NCBI RefSeq assembly: GCF_013166655.1
Contig: NZ_JABKCA010000013.1
Coordinates: 1-64,000 of the forward strand
Direction: 5' to 3'
Source: Lentimicrobium sp. L6
Lineage (GTDB): Bacteria > Bacteroidota > Bacteroidia > Bacteroidales > UBA12170
DNA: 64,000 nt
Shown here: piece by piece, positions 53,762-62,870 of the stretch
Layout: each line of letters starts with the position of its first letter
Numbering within the stretch: the first letter of the stretch is position 1
Made by a program: the position numbers and the translations under genes
Notes under the pieces: generated by a model
Database searches by the model: none
The model's input: the letters and a program-made list of their open reading frames with translations, nothing else
Told to the model about the DNA's origin: nothing

Positions 53762-54397
53762 ATGAAAATATTAGCATTTAATGGAAGCCCTCGTAAAGCG
53801 GGGAATACATACGAAGCTTTAAAAATAGTATGTGAGCAATTAGAAGCCAAAGGCATAGAAACGGAGATGATACAAGTGGGTATTAAGAATATTAGGTCTT
53901 GTACGGCTTGTGGTATGTGTGCTAAGAATAAGAACGAAGCCTGTGTGGCGAAAACAGACCCTGTTAACGATTGGATTCAAAAAATGAAACAAGCGGATGG
54001 ATTTATTTTGGGTTCTCCGGTGCATTATGCTTCCTTGGCGGGCAATATGAAATCATTCCTTGATAGGGCATTCTATGTATCTGGTGTGAATGGAAATATG
54101 TTCCGTCATAAGGTAGGAGCTTCTGTAGTTGCGGTTCGTCGTTCAGGAGGCTTACCCACCTTCAACGAGTTAAACAATTATATGAACTATTCAGAAATGA
54201 TGTTGGCTTCTTCTAACTACTGGAATGTGATACATGGAACTATGCCTGGCGAGGTTCATCAAGATGAAGAAGGTATACAAATTATGAGAGTATTGGGCAA
54301 GAATATGGCTTATCTATTAGAGTTGAGGGAGCACGGAAAAGGTAAGGTGGAAGCACCAGAACAAGAGAAGAAAATATATACTCATTTTGTGAGGTAA
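53762..54397 (+). CDS. NAD(P)H-dependent flavodoxin-like oxidoreductase, iron-sulfur flavoprotein type
   Basis: A 211-aa flavodoxin-fold protein. The FMN phosphate loop is FNGSPRKAGNTYEA, and GSPVHYASLAGNMKSFLDR forms the second flavin-contacting loop. Between them CTACGMCAKNKNEAC gives a cysteine cluster as in iron-sulfur flavoproteins, which could bind [4Fe-4S]. It probably transfers electrons from NAD(P)H or ferredoxin to small acceptors. No operon partner is evident. Confidence 0.85.
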   Translation: MKILAFNGSPRKAGNTYEALKIVCEQLEAKGIETEMIQVGIKNIRSCTACGMCAKNKNEACVAKTDPVNDWIQKMKQADGFILGSPVHYASLAGNMKSFLDRAFYVSGVNGNMFRHKVGASVVAVRRSGGLPTFNELNNYMNYSEMMLASSNYWNVIHGTMPGEVHQDEEGIQIMRVLGKNMAYLLELREHGKGKVEAPEQEKKIYTHFVR

Positions 54398-54429
54398 ATC
54401 GTATAGAGTAAATGACTTTTACATTGATT

Positions 54430-55353
54430 CTATTTTGCACGAATATTTCGGGTGCCAATCATAATCCCAGTAACAATCAAGAATGCACTAATAAAGTGAT
54501 AAACCTGCAAGTGTTCTCCCAAAAATACCCAAGCGGCAATTCCGCTAAATAAGGGAAGCAAGAAGTAAATCATCCCAGCAGAAGGAGCGCCAATTTTTTC
54601 GATGGCCTTATTCCATGAAACAAATGATATGAGTGAAGCACAAATACCAATATAGAGGATGCTAGCAAAAATGGGCATTGTGATGATTTCGGGTTCTGTC
54701 TGCAGGCTTTTATTCACCAAATAGAAAGGCAGAAGTATGACGAGTCCAATGAGAAAGGTCATGTATTGCAAACTGATCACCGATATTGCAGCAGGTTTTC
54801 GTTTGAGCAACATGCTATGAATAGAGAACGTAAAAGCCGCCATCAACATCAATGGGTCACCCGGATGAAATGACAATTGGAGGAGTCTGGAAAGCTGCCC
54901 CTGACTGATAATACTCAATACACCTACTAATACAATCAGTATTCCTAAAGACTTCTTTAGGGTAATCTTCTCTTTAAAGAGAAGGCTGGATAAAATGAGT
55001 ATAAAAATAGGAAAAGTGAGTGCAATGAGGGAAAGGTTGATGGCTGTGGTACTGCGGCCAGCAAAGTAAATGAGCGTATTAAAAGTACTCACTCCCAACA
55101 GCGCAGTAATGGCTAAATAGGGAAGCTTTGCTCGTATGGCTTTCCAATCTCGTCTTACTGAATTCAGCGCAAAAGGAGTAAACACCAAAACTGCTACTGT
55201 CCAACGATAAAACGCCAAACTAAAGGGATGTATCTCTGCTGACCATCCTCTAGCTACCACAAAATTCCCCGACCAGAGTGCTGTGGCCAAAAGTGCAAAT
55301 GCAAATCCTATCAGCTTATTATTCGTCTGTATTTCGTTCTTTTTATCGCTCAT
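54430..55353 (-). CDS. DMT superfamily (EamA) transporter
   Basis: The 307-aa protein has ten predicted membrane segments arranged as two EamA repeats (about 12-145 and 160-300), with the signatures LLATALWSGNFVVAR and FHPGDPLMLMAAFTFSIHSMLLKR. Family members export amino acids or other metabolites; the substrate is not predictable. It is divergent from the next DMT gene, which is a different subfamily. Confidence 0.88.
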   Translation of the reverse strand: MSDKKNEIQTNNKLIGFAFALLATALWSGNFVVARGWSAEIHPFSLAFYRWTVAVLVFTPFALNSVRRDWKAIRAKLPYLAITALLGVSTFNTLIYFAGRSTTAINLSLIALTFPIFILILSSLLFKEKITLKKSLGILIVLVGVLSIISQGQLSRLLQLSFHPGDPLMLMAAFTFSIHSMLLKRKPAAISVISLQYMTFLIGLVILLPFYLVNKSLQTEPEIITMPIFASILYIGICASLISFVSWNKAIEKIGAPSAGMIYFLLPLFSGIAAWVFLGEHLQVYHFISAFLIVTGIMIGTRNIRAK

Positions 55354-55573
55354 CTATTTCAGCTGCAAATGAACGGAATTTAGTTTGGGCACGCAAAAGC
55401 TGATGATACAATCTTTATTTTGCAGATCATGCCAATTCCCAATAAGGAATAATTTCCATTTTAGTGTTTTCTAAAACCTTGGTATCCTCAAAGCAAATTA
55501 ATAATCTAGTCTATTTCAGATTAATAATAATGCATTAATTTATTTCTACATTTGTGCAAATCAAAAATAGACC

Positions 55574-56470
55574 ATGTTTCAATCACACTTTGGCGAGTTT
55601 GCAGCCTTAATGACTGCTGTTTTTTGGACCATTACGGCACTAGCTTTTGAAGGGGCCACTAAACGTGTAGGCCCTTTTGCCGTAAACCTCATTCGATTAT
55701 TATTTGCCATCGTCCTTTTAAGTATCATGTCTTATTTTAGTAGAGGGATTGCTTTTCCAGTAGATGCCACTACATATATGTGGTTTTGGCTTGGATTGTC
55801 GGGTGTAGTTGGATTTATTATCGGAGATTATTTTCTTTTTGCCTCCTATCCTCAAATTGGCTCAAGAATGGCCATGCTCATGATGACCTTGGCGCCACCC
55901 ATGGCTGCCTTTTTTGGATGGATTGCCCTTGGAGAGACCATGAATTTAAAAGGCTTAGCTGGAATGTTGTTAGTATTATCGGGAATTGGAATTGCCATTT
56001 GGAGTAAACCCAGTGGCGAAAAGAAAGCCAAATTAAAATTCCCAATTAAAGGACTGCTTTTTGCCTTTATTGGCGCACTCGGACAAGGAGGAGGAATTGT
56101 ATTAAGCAAATACGGAATGGGAGAATATAATGCTTTTGCAGCTACTCAAATTCGTGTTATTGTCGGCATTATTGGATTTGCCATCATCATCACCTTTTTA
56201 AGAAGATGGAGAAATGTAACAGCTACTTTTAAAAATAAATTGGCCTTAAGAGGTATTGTGGTAGGTTCTATATTCGGACCATTTCTTGGTGTTTCCTTTT
56301 CTCTGCTTGCCGTTCAGAATACCAATACAGGAATCGCCTCCACCATTATGGCTATTGTTCCAGTCTTAATAATTCTACCAGCTGTGGTTTTGTATAAACA
56401 GAAAGTGAGTTGGGCTGAGGTTGCTGGAGCTTTCTTGAGTGTTTTGGGTGTGGCTATGTTTTTTATATAG
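55574..56470 (+). CDS. DMT superfamily (EamA) transporter
   Basis: 298 aa with ten hydrophobic segments in two EamA halves. Residues such as FGEFAALMTAVFWTITALAFEGATKRVGPF and FAFIGALGQGGGIVLSKYGM mark the beginning of each half. It is only distantly similar to the transporter encoded on the other strand just upstream, so the pair is not a recent duplication. Substrate unknown. Confidence 0.88.
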   Translation: MFQSHFGEFAALMTAVFWTITALAFEGATKRVGPFAVNLIRLLFAIVLLSIMSYFSRGIAFPVDATTYMWFWLGLSGVVGFIIGDYFLFASYPQIGSRMAMLMMTLAPPMAAFFGWIALGETMNLKGLAGMLLVLSGIGIAIWSKPSGEKKAKLKFPIKGLLFAFIGALGQGGGIVLSKYGMGEYNAFAATQIRVIVGIIGFAIIITFLRRWRNVTATFKNKLALRGIVVGSIFGPFLGVSFSLLAVQNTNTGIASTIMAIVPVLIILPAVVLYKQKVSWAEVAGAFLSVLGVAMFFI

Positions 56471-56726
56471 GGGTACTAAACAATTAAAAGAAATTACATA
56501 ATTCGTAATTTTAACAAAAAGGAGCTATGGAGAAGATTTATTCATTGAGTTCCCCTATTTTCCGTTCTGCCAGTTCAATCAAAGAATGATTTCGAAAGCA
56601 TCTCTAGCTCATATTATAGCAGAATGATACCGATTGATGATATTATCCATACTAATTCCCTTTTATCTTTTGGCTTAATAAAAGATTATAATACTTTTGT
56701 TATTGCACTAACAAACACATTCCATC

Positions 56727-58481
56727 ATGAAAAAATTAATCCTATTTTTTTCCATACTATTATTTACCACGGTGGTATTAGCTCAACAAGTTGACAAGCA
56801 GGAAGCCATAAAGGTTGGGAAGGTATTTTTAAACAATACTAAAAGCAATATTTATAGTTTGAAGGACTATGAAACTTGTTCATATAAAGGTGGGATTCTT
56901 TACCATATCGTAAATCTTTCACCTGCTGGTTATGCCTTGGTATCCAATGATAAAGATTTTGCTCCTATACTTGCTTATTCTTTACATGGCAAATATGAAA
57001 AGAATAATAACAATCCCTTGCATCAATTAATCTGTGCTGATTTTGAAAAGAGAGCTGCTTCTGAAGGGCTTTATCTTTCGAAATATAAAGATGAAAACAA
57101 TAAAAGTTGGGCTGTATTATTGTCTGGAAAATCAAATAATAAAAGTAGTTTATCATGGCCTGAATTAGGAACTACATCCACCGAAGGTTGGGTAGAAGCA
57201 CAATGGTCGCAATCTGCACCCTATAATGCTGCATGTCCCATGGATCCAATAGACAATGCGAGAAGCATAGCAGGCTGTCCTTCCATCACCATGGCTCAGA
57301 TATTAGATTTTCATAAAACCATCAATGAAAAGATATTTTCTGATGAAGATGATTATTTTCACAATTATAGTGGAAGACAATATGATATAGATGATGATTT
57401 CGAAGAACTGGATTTCCCTTCTTTCCCCGAATTAAACACGAATTTAAATAGTCTTCAAAATAGTTATTCAGTAGGGATTAATCCTTCTAATCTTGAAATA
57501 GCAAATCTTGTATTTGCATGTGGTGTAGCTTGTACTCAGGTTTATTCTTCCTCAGCATCTGGAACTTTCGGAGTAAATCAAGCAGCAGATGCATATGGTT
57601 CTTTTAATTGTTCCAACTCCGAATTACTATATCCAAATATGGAGAATCTTTATGAGAGGATGGCATTTAATATGCGTCATGCCTTACCGATTCATCTAGC
57701 AGTGGTAAATGACGCTATGACTGTGGGACACAATGTAGTTCTTGATGGATGGAATGAGGATAATTTTTACCACGTTAATTTTGGATGGGGTGGTTCTTAC
57801 GATTCTTGGTATCATATTCCTGATGATTTACCCTATGAACTTACCGTTATTGAAGGCGTTGTTCTCGATATTTTGTTAGAGAATATGCAAAACACAGCTC
57901 CATTTTCTTCTGATATCATTATAACGTGCAATGAAAATGTTGAAATAGACATAGTGGCAGAAACATTCATAAATGCTTATTCTGATGCTGAACTCGATAC
58001 CATAATGAAGATTAAAATCACCGAACTACCTAGTTTTGGAGTGCTTGATTATAATGGTAGTCTTGTTATTATAGGGCAAGAAATTGACTTTTCCAGCTTC
58101 AGTCAAATGACATATTCCTCTAATTCAAATCCTGCTGTGGATGACCATTTTAAGTTTCAAGTATATGATGGTTTTGAGTATTCTGAAGAAGCAACATTTC
58201 AAACCCTTTTTGATATAACAGCTTTGGGAGAAGATAAAAGTAATCTTGATTTTGAATTATTTCCAATCCCTTGTAGCAATGAGCTTAGCATTAGTTTTGA
58301 AAGAAATTCTGAGCAATCTGTCATTAAAATCTATAGTATTGTTGGAGAAGAACAGTTGAGGGTTTCAACAAGGGAACAGCAGGTTATTCTACAATTAAAT
58401 GGTTTTTCAGATGGTATTTATTTTGTTGAAATTGAGCAGAATAATGAATCGCTGACAAAAAAAATAATTGTCAAAAAGTAG
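56727..58481 (+). CDS. Secreted C10 (streptopain-like) cysteine protease with T9SS sorting domain
   Basis: 584 aa. In order: signal peptide (LILFFSILLFTTVVLAQ); Spi-like inhibitory propeptide (about 21-140, SPAGYALVSNDKDFAPILAYS); C10 peptidase domain (about 150-390) with catalytic C184 in SIAGCPSITMAQIL and H335 in TVGHNVVLDGW, then the family WGG (NFGWGG); a linker; and a type A T9SS sorting domain ending DGIYFVEIEQNNESLTKKII. It is activated by removal of the propeptide and degrades proteins outside the cell. The upstream salvage of hydroxyproline and proline peptides may share this role. Confidence 0.92.
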   Translation: MKKLILFFSILLFTTVVLAQQVDKQEAIKVGKVFLNNTKSNIYSLKDYETCSYKGGILYHIVNLSPAGYALVSNDKDFAPILAYSLHGKYEKNNNNPLHQLICADFEKRAASEGLYLSKYKDENNKSWAVLLSGKSNNKSSLSWPELGTTSTEGWVEAQWSQSAPYNAACPMDPIDNARSIAGCPSITMAQILDFHKTINEKIFSDEDDYFHNYSGRQYDIDDDFEELDFPSFPELNTNLNSLQNSYSVGINPSNLEIANLVFACGVACTQVYSSSASGTFGVNQAADAYGSFNCSNSELLYPNMENLYERMAFNMRHALPIHLAVVNDAMTVGHNVVLDGWNEDNFYHVNFGWGGSYDSWYHIPDDLPYELTVIEGVVLDILLENMQNTAPFSSDIIITCNENVEIDIVAETFINAYSDAELDTIMKIKITELPSFGVLDYNGSLVIIGQEIDFSSFSQMTYSSNSNPAVDDHFKFQVYDGFEYSEEATFQTLFDITALGEDKSNLDFELFPIPCSNELSISFERNSEQSVIKIYSIVGEEQLRVSTREQQVILQLNGFSDGIYFVEIEQNNESLTKKIIVKK

Positions 58482-58496
58482 CAATGCCAATACAAT

Positions 58497-58943
58497 TTAC
58501 TCTTTTTTGCTCAACAAAGAAATCACATCCTCCAAATTCTTCTTAAGATGTATCAAATCTTTTATTTCCAAAGAACTATCAAGGAGTTTTTTAGATAAAT
58601 CTTCGGGAATAGATTTTGCTTTTTCTTGTAAATCGAAGCCCTGATTGCTAAGTTTAATGATGACTTTCCGCTCGTCTTGCTTGGAGCGCTCACGCTCCAC
58701 TAATCCTTGCTTTTCCATCCTTTTTAGCAGAGGCGTAATGGTATTGGTATTCAAAATTAATTTCTTAGCAATATCATTTACTGGCATGCCATCCTCTTCC
58801 CATAATATCATTAAAACCAAATATTGAGGATAGGTGATTTTTAGCTGATCCAAATAAGGTTGGTATTCTCTAATTATCAGTCGAGATGCTGCATATACCG
58901 GAAAGCATAACTGATTTTCTAATTTTAGTTGATTGTATTTCAT
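58497..58943 (-). CDS. MarR family regulator, OhrR-like peroxide sensor
   Basis: A 148-aa winged-helix regulator. The N-terminal LENQLCFPVYAASRLIIREY holds the reactive Cys of OhrR proteins at the equivalent place, followed by YPQYLVLMILWEEDG and the recognition helix NTNTITPLLKRMEKQGLV. OhrR is released from DNA when organic peroxides oxidise the Cys. It lies downstream of glutathione peroxidase and DoxX genes on the same strand, consistent with peroxide response. Confidence 0.88.
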   Translation of the reverse strand: MKYNQLKLENQLCFPVYAASRLIIREYQPYLDQLKITYPQYLVLMILWEEDGMPVNDIAKKLILNTNTITPLLKRMEKQGLVERERSKQDERKVIIKLSNQGFDLQEKAKSIPEDLSKKLLDSSLEIKDLIHLKKNLEDVISLLSKKE

Positions 58944-59037
58944 GGGGTTTGTTTTGTTTGATGACCGAGGTCCGATGTGGAGCCCGAACTAAAGAATTAG
59001 CTCTACATCCCACATTTGTCATCCGTCATCCCGCCTC

Positions 59038-59520
59038 TTACTTCAAATTCTTCTCCAAATACGCATCTATCTTCTCTGGCTTAGTAGTCGGTGCAAATCT
59101 CTTCACCGGATTTCCTTCTGCATCGATTAGAAACTTGGTGAAATTCCATTTGATTTTGTTGCCTAGAGTTCCTTTAAGTTCTTGCTTGAGGTATTTATAA
59201 AGTGGATGAGCATTATCTCCATTTACATCAATGATAGAAAACATGGGAAAACTAACTCCATAATTAATCACACAACCCTGTTCAATTGACTTCTCATCCC
59301 CAGGTTCTTGATTGGCAAACTGATTACTTGGGAATCCCAATATCACCAAACCTTGGTCTTTATACTTCCGGTATAGTTTTTCTAATCCTTCGTATTGAGG
59401 AGTCAATCCACATTTACTCGCGGTATTTACTATTAATACTGTTTTGCCTTTATAGGCTTCCATTTTTATATCTTTTCCCTGTAGGGATTTGGCTTCGAAA
59501 TTATAAAATGTATTATTCAT
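59038..59520 (-). CDS. Glutathione peroxidase family protein (BtuE/thioredoxin-dependent type)
   Basis: A 160-aa Cys-type peroxidase. The peroxidatic Cys is in NTASKCGLTPQY, with the Gln-Trp partners in FPSNQFANQEPG and WNFTKFLID. Such non-selenium forms in bacteria mostly use thioredoxin and detoxify lipid and organic hydroperoxides. It sits between DoxX and OhrR-like genes on the same strand. Confidence 0.93.
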   Translation of the reverse strand: MNNTFYNFEAKSLQGKDIKMEAYKGKTVLIVNTASKCGLTPQYEGLEKLYRKYKDQGLVILGFPSNQFANQEPGDEKSIEQGCVINYGVSFPMFSIIDVNGDNAHPLYKYLKQELKGTLGNKIKWNFTKFLIDAEGNPVKRFAPTTKPEKIDAYLEKNLK

Positions 59521-59713
59521 AATGTTGTTTTTCTTGTTTGATGAGTGATGACAGATGTAGGGTTCTGAATACTGGGTTTTGCTTGTAGTCCTTATTGTAA
59601 ACTTCCCTCTTTGAATCTTGAAATCAGCTTGCCCCTACCCTAAAGGGAGACTGAATTTCAAGCATACTGCTTTTGACTTGGAGCCTCGAACTTTAAACTT
59701 TAAACTTGGAACT

Positions 59714-60106
59714 TTAAACACGTTTTTTACAAGCCCCTGTTGACCAAAGGGCCCATAGCACTAATACTGGCTGAAAGAATAAGCGAATCAATCTGGCTCT
59801 ATCACTATCTAATCCAAAGGCATCTACTTCATTGATGTATTGAGAGATATTGCCTGGAAATACAGCGATAAAAAATAGAGCGGCTGTCCAGCCAACTATA
59901 TGTTTCCGTTTGTATAGAAAGATTAAACTGGCACCTAATACTATTTCTACTATTCCTGAAAGCACCACTACCAAGTCAGTTCCCAAAGGCATCCATTGAG
60001 GCACCTGTGCAGTAAATTCCTGTCTGAGCCAAGTGAGGTGGCCAATTCCAGCATATAATAATGCTGCTCCTAATAGTATTCTTAATATTGTTTTTATGTA
60101 TTTCAT
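59714..60106 (-). CDS. DoxX family membrane protein
   Basis: 130 aa, four hydrophobic segments; it begins MKYIKTILRILLGAALLYAGIGHLTWLR, typical for DoxX/DoxD-like proteins, with a conserved acidic residue in VEIVLGASL. The frame is open 24 codons further upstream, but that part has no family match, so 60106 is the chosen start. DoxX proteins are linked with thiol and oxidative stress. The three genes DoxX, peroxidase and OhrR run on one strand from a promoter with a palindromic operator. Confidence 0.78.
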   Translation of the reverse strand: MKYIKTILRILLGAALLYAGIGHLTWLRQEFTAQVPQWMPLGTDLVVVLSGIVEIVLGASLIFLYKRKHIVGWTAALFFIAVFPGNISQYINEVDAFGLDSDRARLIRLFFQPVLVLWALWSTGACKKRV

Positions 60107-60200
60107 TTTACTAGATGTTTGATGACTGATGCTGGATGTTCGAAGTAATACTTCTTGCTTCGTGCATCCTGATTCCAATTATATTATGTCGTTCGCGATG

Positions 60201-60237
60201 CAAACATACTTGATATTATTTATATCGTGCACGATAT
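60201..60237 (-). promoter_or_regulatory. Promoter and 16-bp palindromic operator of the DoxX/peroxidase/OhrR group
   Basis: Minus-strand -7 box TATGTTTG (60208-60201). Upstream, over the spacer and -33 region, ATATCGTGCACGATAT (60222-60237) is a perfect 16-bp palindrome, as expected for a MarR-type dimer. It is also about 57 bases from the DHFR-like gene on the other strand and could control both. Confidence 0.65.
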
Positions 60238-60294
60238 TTATGTTTTTAGCTTTATTTTAACAGCTCACCAATTCTAAATTCTTAATTTTACTTC

Positions 60295-60855
60295 ATGGAA
60301 AAAAGAGAAAACATCGTATTCATAGCCACCAGTATCGACGGATATATAGCTGATAAAGAAGGAGGAATCTCTTACTTAGAAATGGTTCCAAACCCAGAAC
60401 AAAATGATATGGGCTATGGAAAGCTGATGGAAAGAGTAGATGCCTTAGTGATGGGAAGAAATACCTATGAAAAGGTTTTGAGTTTCGGAATAGGATGGCC
60501 TTATACTAAGCCTGTTTATATTTTATCCAACACTTTAGAATCTGTTCCTCAGGAATTCCAATATAAAGTAGAACTGGTAAAAGGTAGTTTGGAAGAGGTT
60601 TTAGAGCAAATGCATGCAAAAGGCCATCACAAACTTTATATCGACGGAGGAAAAGTTATTCAACAATTTCTCAGCGAAGATTTAATAGACGAAATGATAC
60701 TCACCACCATCCCCATATTGCTCGGAGGAGGTGTTCCATTATTTGCTCATCTTCCAAAAGAATTGCCATTTGAGTTGAAAGAGTCGAAAGTGTTTTTGGG
60801 AGAAGTGACCCGGAGAACCTATATCAGGAAGAGGGAATTAAAAAATGATAGTTGA
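60295..60855 (+). CDS. Dihydrofolate reductase family protein (RibD C-terminal domain)
   Basis: 186 aa with the RibD_C/DHFR fold: VFIATSIDGYIADKEGG at the start, ALVMGRNTYEKVLSFG as the NADPH-contacting turn, and LYIDGGKVIQQFLSEDLIDEM later. These YyaP/YwjB-like reductases are not the essential folate enzyme; their substrates are unknown. The gene is divergent from DoxX and shares the palindrome-bearing promoter region. Confidence 0.88.
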   Translation: MEKRENIVFIATSIDGYIADKEGGISYLEMVPNPEQNDMGYGKLMERVDALVMGRNTYEKVLSFGIGWPYTKPVYILSNTLESVPQEFQYKVELVKGSLEEVLEQMHAKGHHKLYIDGGKVIQQFLSEDLIDEMILTTIPILLGGGVPLFAHLPKELPFELKESKVFLGEVTRRTYIRKRELKNDS

Positions 60856-61063
60856 TCGCTAGGGCCTCAACCCTCTTAGGCTTTGATCCTTTGTATAGGT
60901 CTAGAGGATGATAGCCCTAAAAGGGATAGCGTCCTTGGCTTTCACTATTATCATTTACAATTCAACATTCATATTTTACCTCTAAATAGCTAATACTACA
61001 ATTCATCAGATTTCTATTCTGTATTGAATGAGTTCCTTATAGTTTTGCATCAAATAATTTAAC

Positions 61064-62239
61064 ATGCGAACTATTGAATCCCTTTTAGGTCTTATAATTA
61101 CGAAGAAACAAACCTTCCTATTTATTTTGATGGCTATTTATGTTGCTAGTCATGGCCAAATAGACAGCGCCTCTATTCCTAAAAAACACCATCCATTTTT
61201 TAGCCTCAACTATCATTATGGAAAAGTGATGGGTACTACCGATTTTGTGAAAGGTGATAATATGAGTGGAAGTCCCATCGCTAATTATCAGTCCTTATCA
61301 TTCAAATTTGGTTTTCAAAACCCAGGCTATACCGACTGGCAGAAAACTTTTCGAGGACCCTATTATGGTGTTGGATTTTTTATGGGCGATTTCTTTACTG
61401 AAGAATTAGGATATCCATTGGCAGCTTATGGTTTTTATGGAGTCCCAATCAAACGATGGGAAAAACTTGAGCTGTATTCTGAGTTTCAATTTGGTCTAGC
61501 CTGGCGCTGGAACCATTACGATTCCATTCAAAACCCAAAAAACAATGCCATTGGTTCTAATATGACCGTTTATTTGGATATTGGTGTGAATGCATTTTAC
61601 CCGCTCACCAAGTATCTTGATTTAGGTTTAGGATTAAGCTTTACTCATTTTTCAAACGGGGGATTTGAACGACCCAATAGAGGATTGAATTTAATATCTC
61701 CTTCTTTTGAATTGAAATATCACATCAATAAAAGGCCAAATACAAGAAGCATAGAAAGAATGCCAAAAGTGAAGCAAAAGTCGAACGAGTTTTATATGAT
61801 GCTGGGTTATGGTGATCATCAAATTGTAGAGCACGAATACGACAGTAACTATTATGCCATAGCTGGTTTAGGTTTGTATTATTCATTTCAGCATTCCAAT
61901 GCTTTTAGGTCGGGCCCTGGAATCGATTTCAACTATATGTGGGGACTTACCGCTAAACCAGACGGAACCCCTGGCCCCAAAAGCCTTGATAATTTAACCA
62001 TCGGATTGATATATACACCAGAATTGGTGATTGATAAATTAAGGCTAACAGGTGGGATTGGAATTTATGCCAAACACCATCAATATGGAAATTTCACTCA
62101 ATTATATCAACGATTAGGAGCTAGATACTATTTCACCGACCATATTTCGCTTGGAGTAAATGTAAGAGCCATCAATTTTATGTTGGCAGAGTTTCTCGAA
62201 TTTAATTTGGGATATACCATCAATTGGAAAAAGATATAA
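61064..62239 (+). CDS. Acyloxyacyl hydrolase, lipid A deacylase (PagL-like)
   Basis: A 391-aa outer membrane protein. A membrane/signal segment (FLFILMAIYVASHG) is preceded by a 16-residue lead; an ATG inside could be the true start. The beta-barrel contains LGLGLSFTHFSNGGFERPNRG, the PagL motif with catalytic His and Ser. PagL removes the 3-O acyl chain of lipid A. At 391 aa it is longer than proteobacterial PagL (about 170 aa), as is usual for Bacteroidetes members, which add barrel strands after the PagL part. Confidence 0.82.
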   Translation: MRTIESLLGLIITKKQTFLFILMAIYVASHGQIDSASIPKKHHPFFSLNYHYGKVMGTTDFVKGDNMSGSPIANYQSLSFKFGFQNPGYTDWQKTFRGPYYGVGFFMGDFFTEELGYPLAAYGFYGVPIKRWEKLELYSEFQFGLAWRWNHYDSIQNPKNNAIGSNMTVYLDIGVNAFYPLTKYLDLGLGLSFTHFSNGGFERPNRGLNLISPSFELKYHINKRPNTRSIERMPKVKQKSNEFYMMLGYGDHQIVEHEYDSNYYAIAGLGLYYSFQHSNAFRSGPGIDFNYMWGLTAKPDGTPGPKSLDNLTIGLIYTPELVIDKLRLTGGIGIYAKHHQYGNFTQLYQRLGARYYFTDHISLGVNVRAINFMLAEFLEFNLGYTINWKKI

Positions 62240-62337
62240 TTTACGAGGGTCTCTTTGTCATTTTACTGTTGCTATATTTCAATCTTAGAAAAAGAGTATT
62301 TTTGCGGATTCTTATAAAATCCTCATTGTAAACAACC

Positions 62338-62631
62338 ATGGCTAAAATCATCAAATACAATAACAAGCTCATCAATTATCAAGAGCCCATTACCATAAAA
62401 GACAGGCTTATCATCTCATTGGAGTATTGGTGGTTAGAATTGGATGAAAACAATTCCCCAACTCGAGAATTGGGATTTAACGATGAACATCAAGTGCAAA
62501 TTGCAGCTCCAAAAGAGGAGGACTTCGGAATGTGGTGTAATCCAGAAATTCAGTTTGAGAGTACTGTAGATTTTGAAACCATCAGTATAGAGGATTTCGA
62601 AAACAAGTGGGACGAGTTTATGAAGGAGTAA
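62338..62631 (+). CDS. Hypothetical protein, acidic
   Basis: A 97-aa acidic cytosolic protein rich in Glu and Asp with a few Trp (EYWWLELDEN, GMWCNPEI). No family recognised. It has a normal start and codon use, is followed at once by an ATPase remnant and then by the DUF429 gene. An overlapping frame from 62607 runs through its last 25 bases but belongs to the remnant region. Confidence 0.55.
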   Translation: MAKIIKYNNKLINYQEPITIKDRLIISLEYWWLELDENNSPTRELGFNDEHQVQIAAPKEEDFGMWCNPEIQFESTVDFETISIEDFENKWDEFMKE

Positions 62632-62660
62632 TCATACCATTAAAAAAGCTTCGTCTTAAA

Positions 62661-62801
62661 ATGGATGAGTTCCGAAAATCAAGTAAATCAAAAAAGAGTT
62701 TCTTTTTAACTATGATTACAACATTCGGAATCCATCAAAACAAGTATAGTAATAAGATTGTTGATAAGGAATTAACCATGGATACATTATTCGTAGACTA
62801 A
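62661..62801 (+). pseudogene. C-terminal remnant of an AAA-type ATPase
   Basis: The 46-codon piece ends KSFFLTMITTFGIHQNKYSN, then ELTMDTLFVD and a stop. That is the characteristic tail of the Bacteroidota AAA ATPase/DUF234-type proteins, where an ATPase domain of about 350 residues precedes it. No Walker motifs are present, so only the last part of the gene remains. Confidence 0.65.
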
Positions 62802-62870
62802 TCTATATGTAGCCAAAGCTTCCATTTATTCACACCTTTGGCTACTTATAGAAAATGTAAAAACAAGTAA

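Noticed and set aside
62607-62660. Upstream part of the frame containing the ATPase remnant
   Set aside because: It overlaps the end of the hypothetical gene and matches nothing; the recognisable tail begins after 62661.
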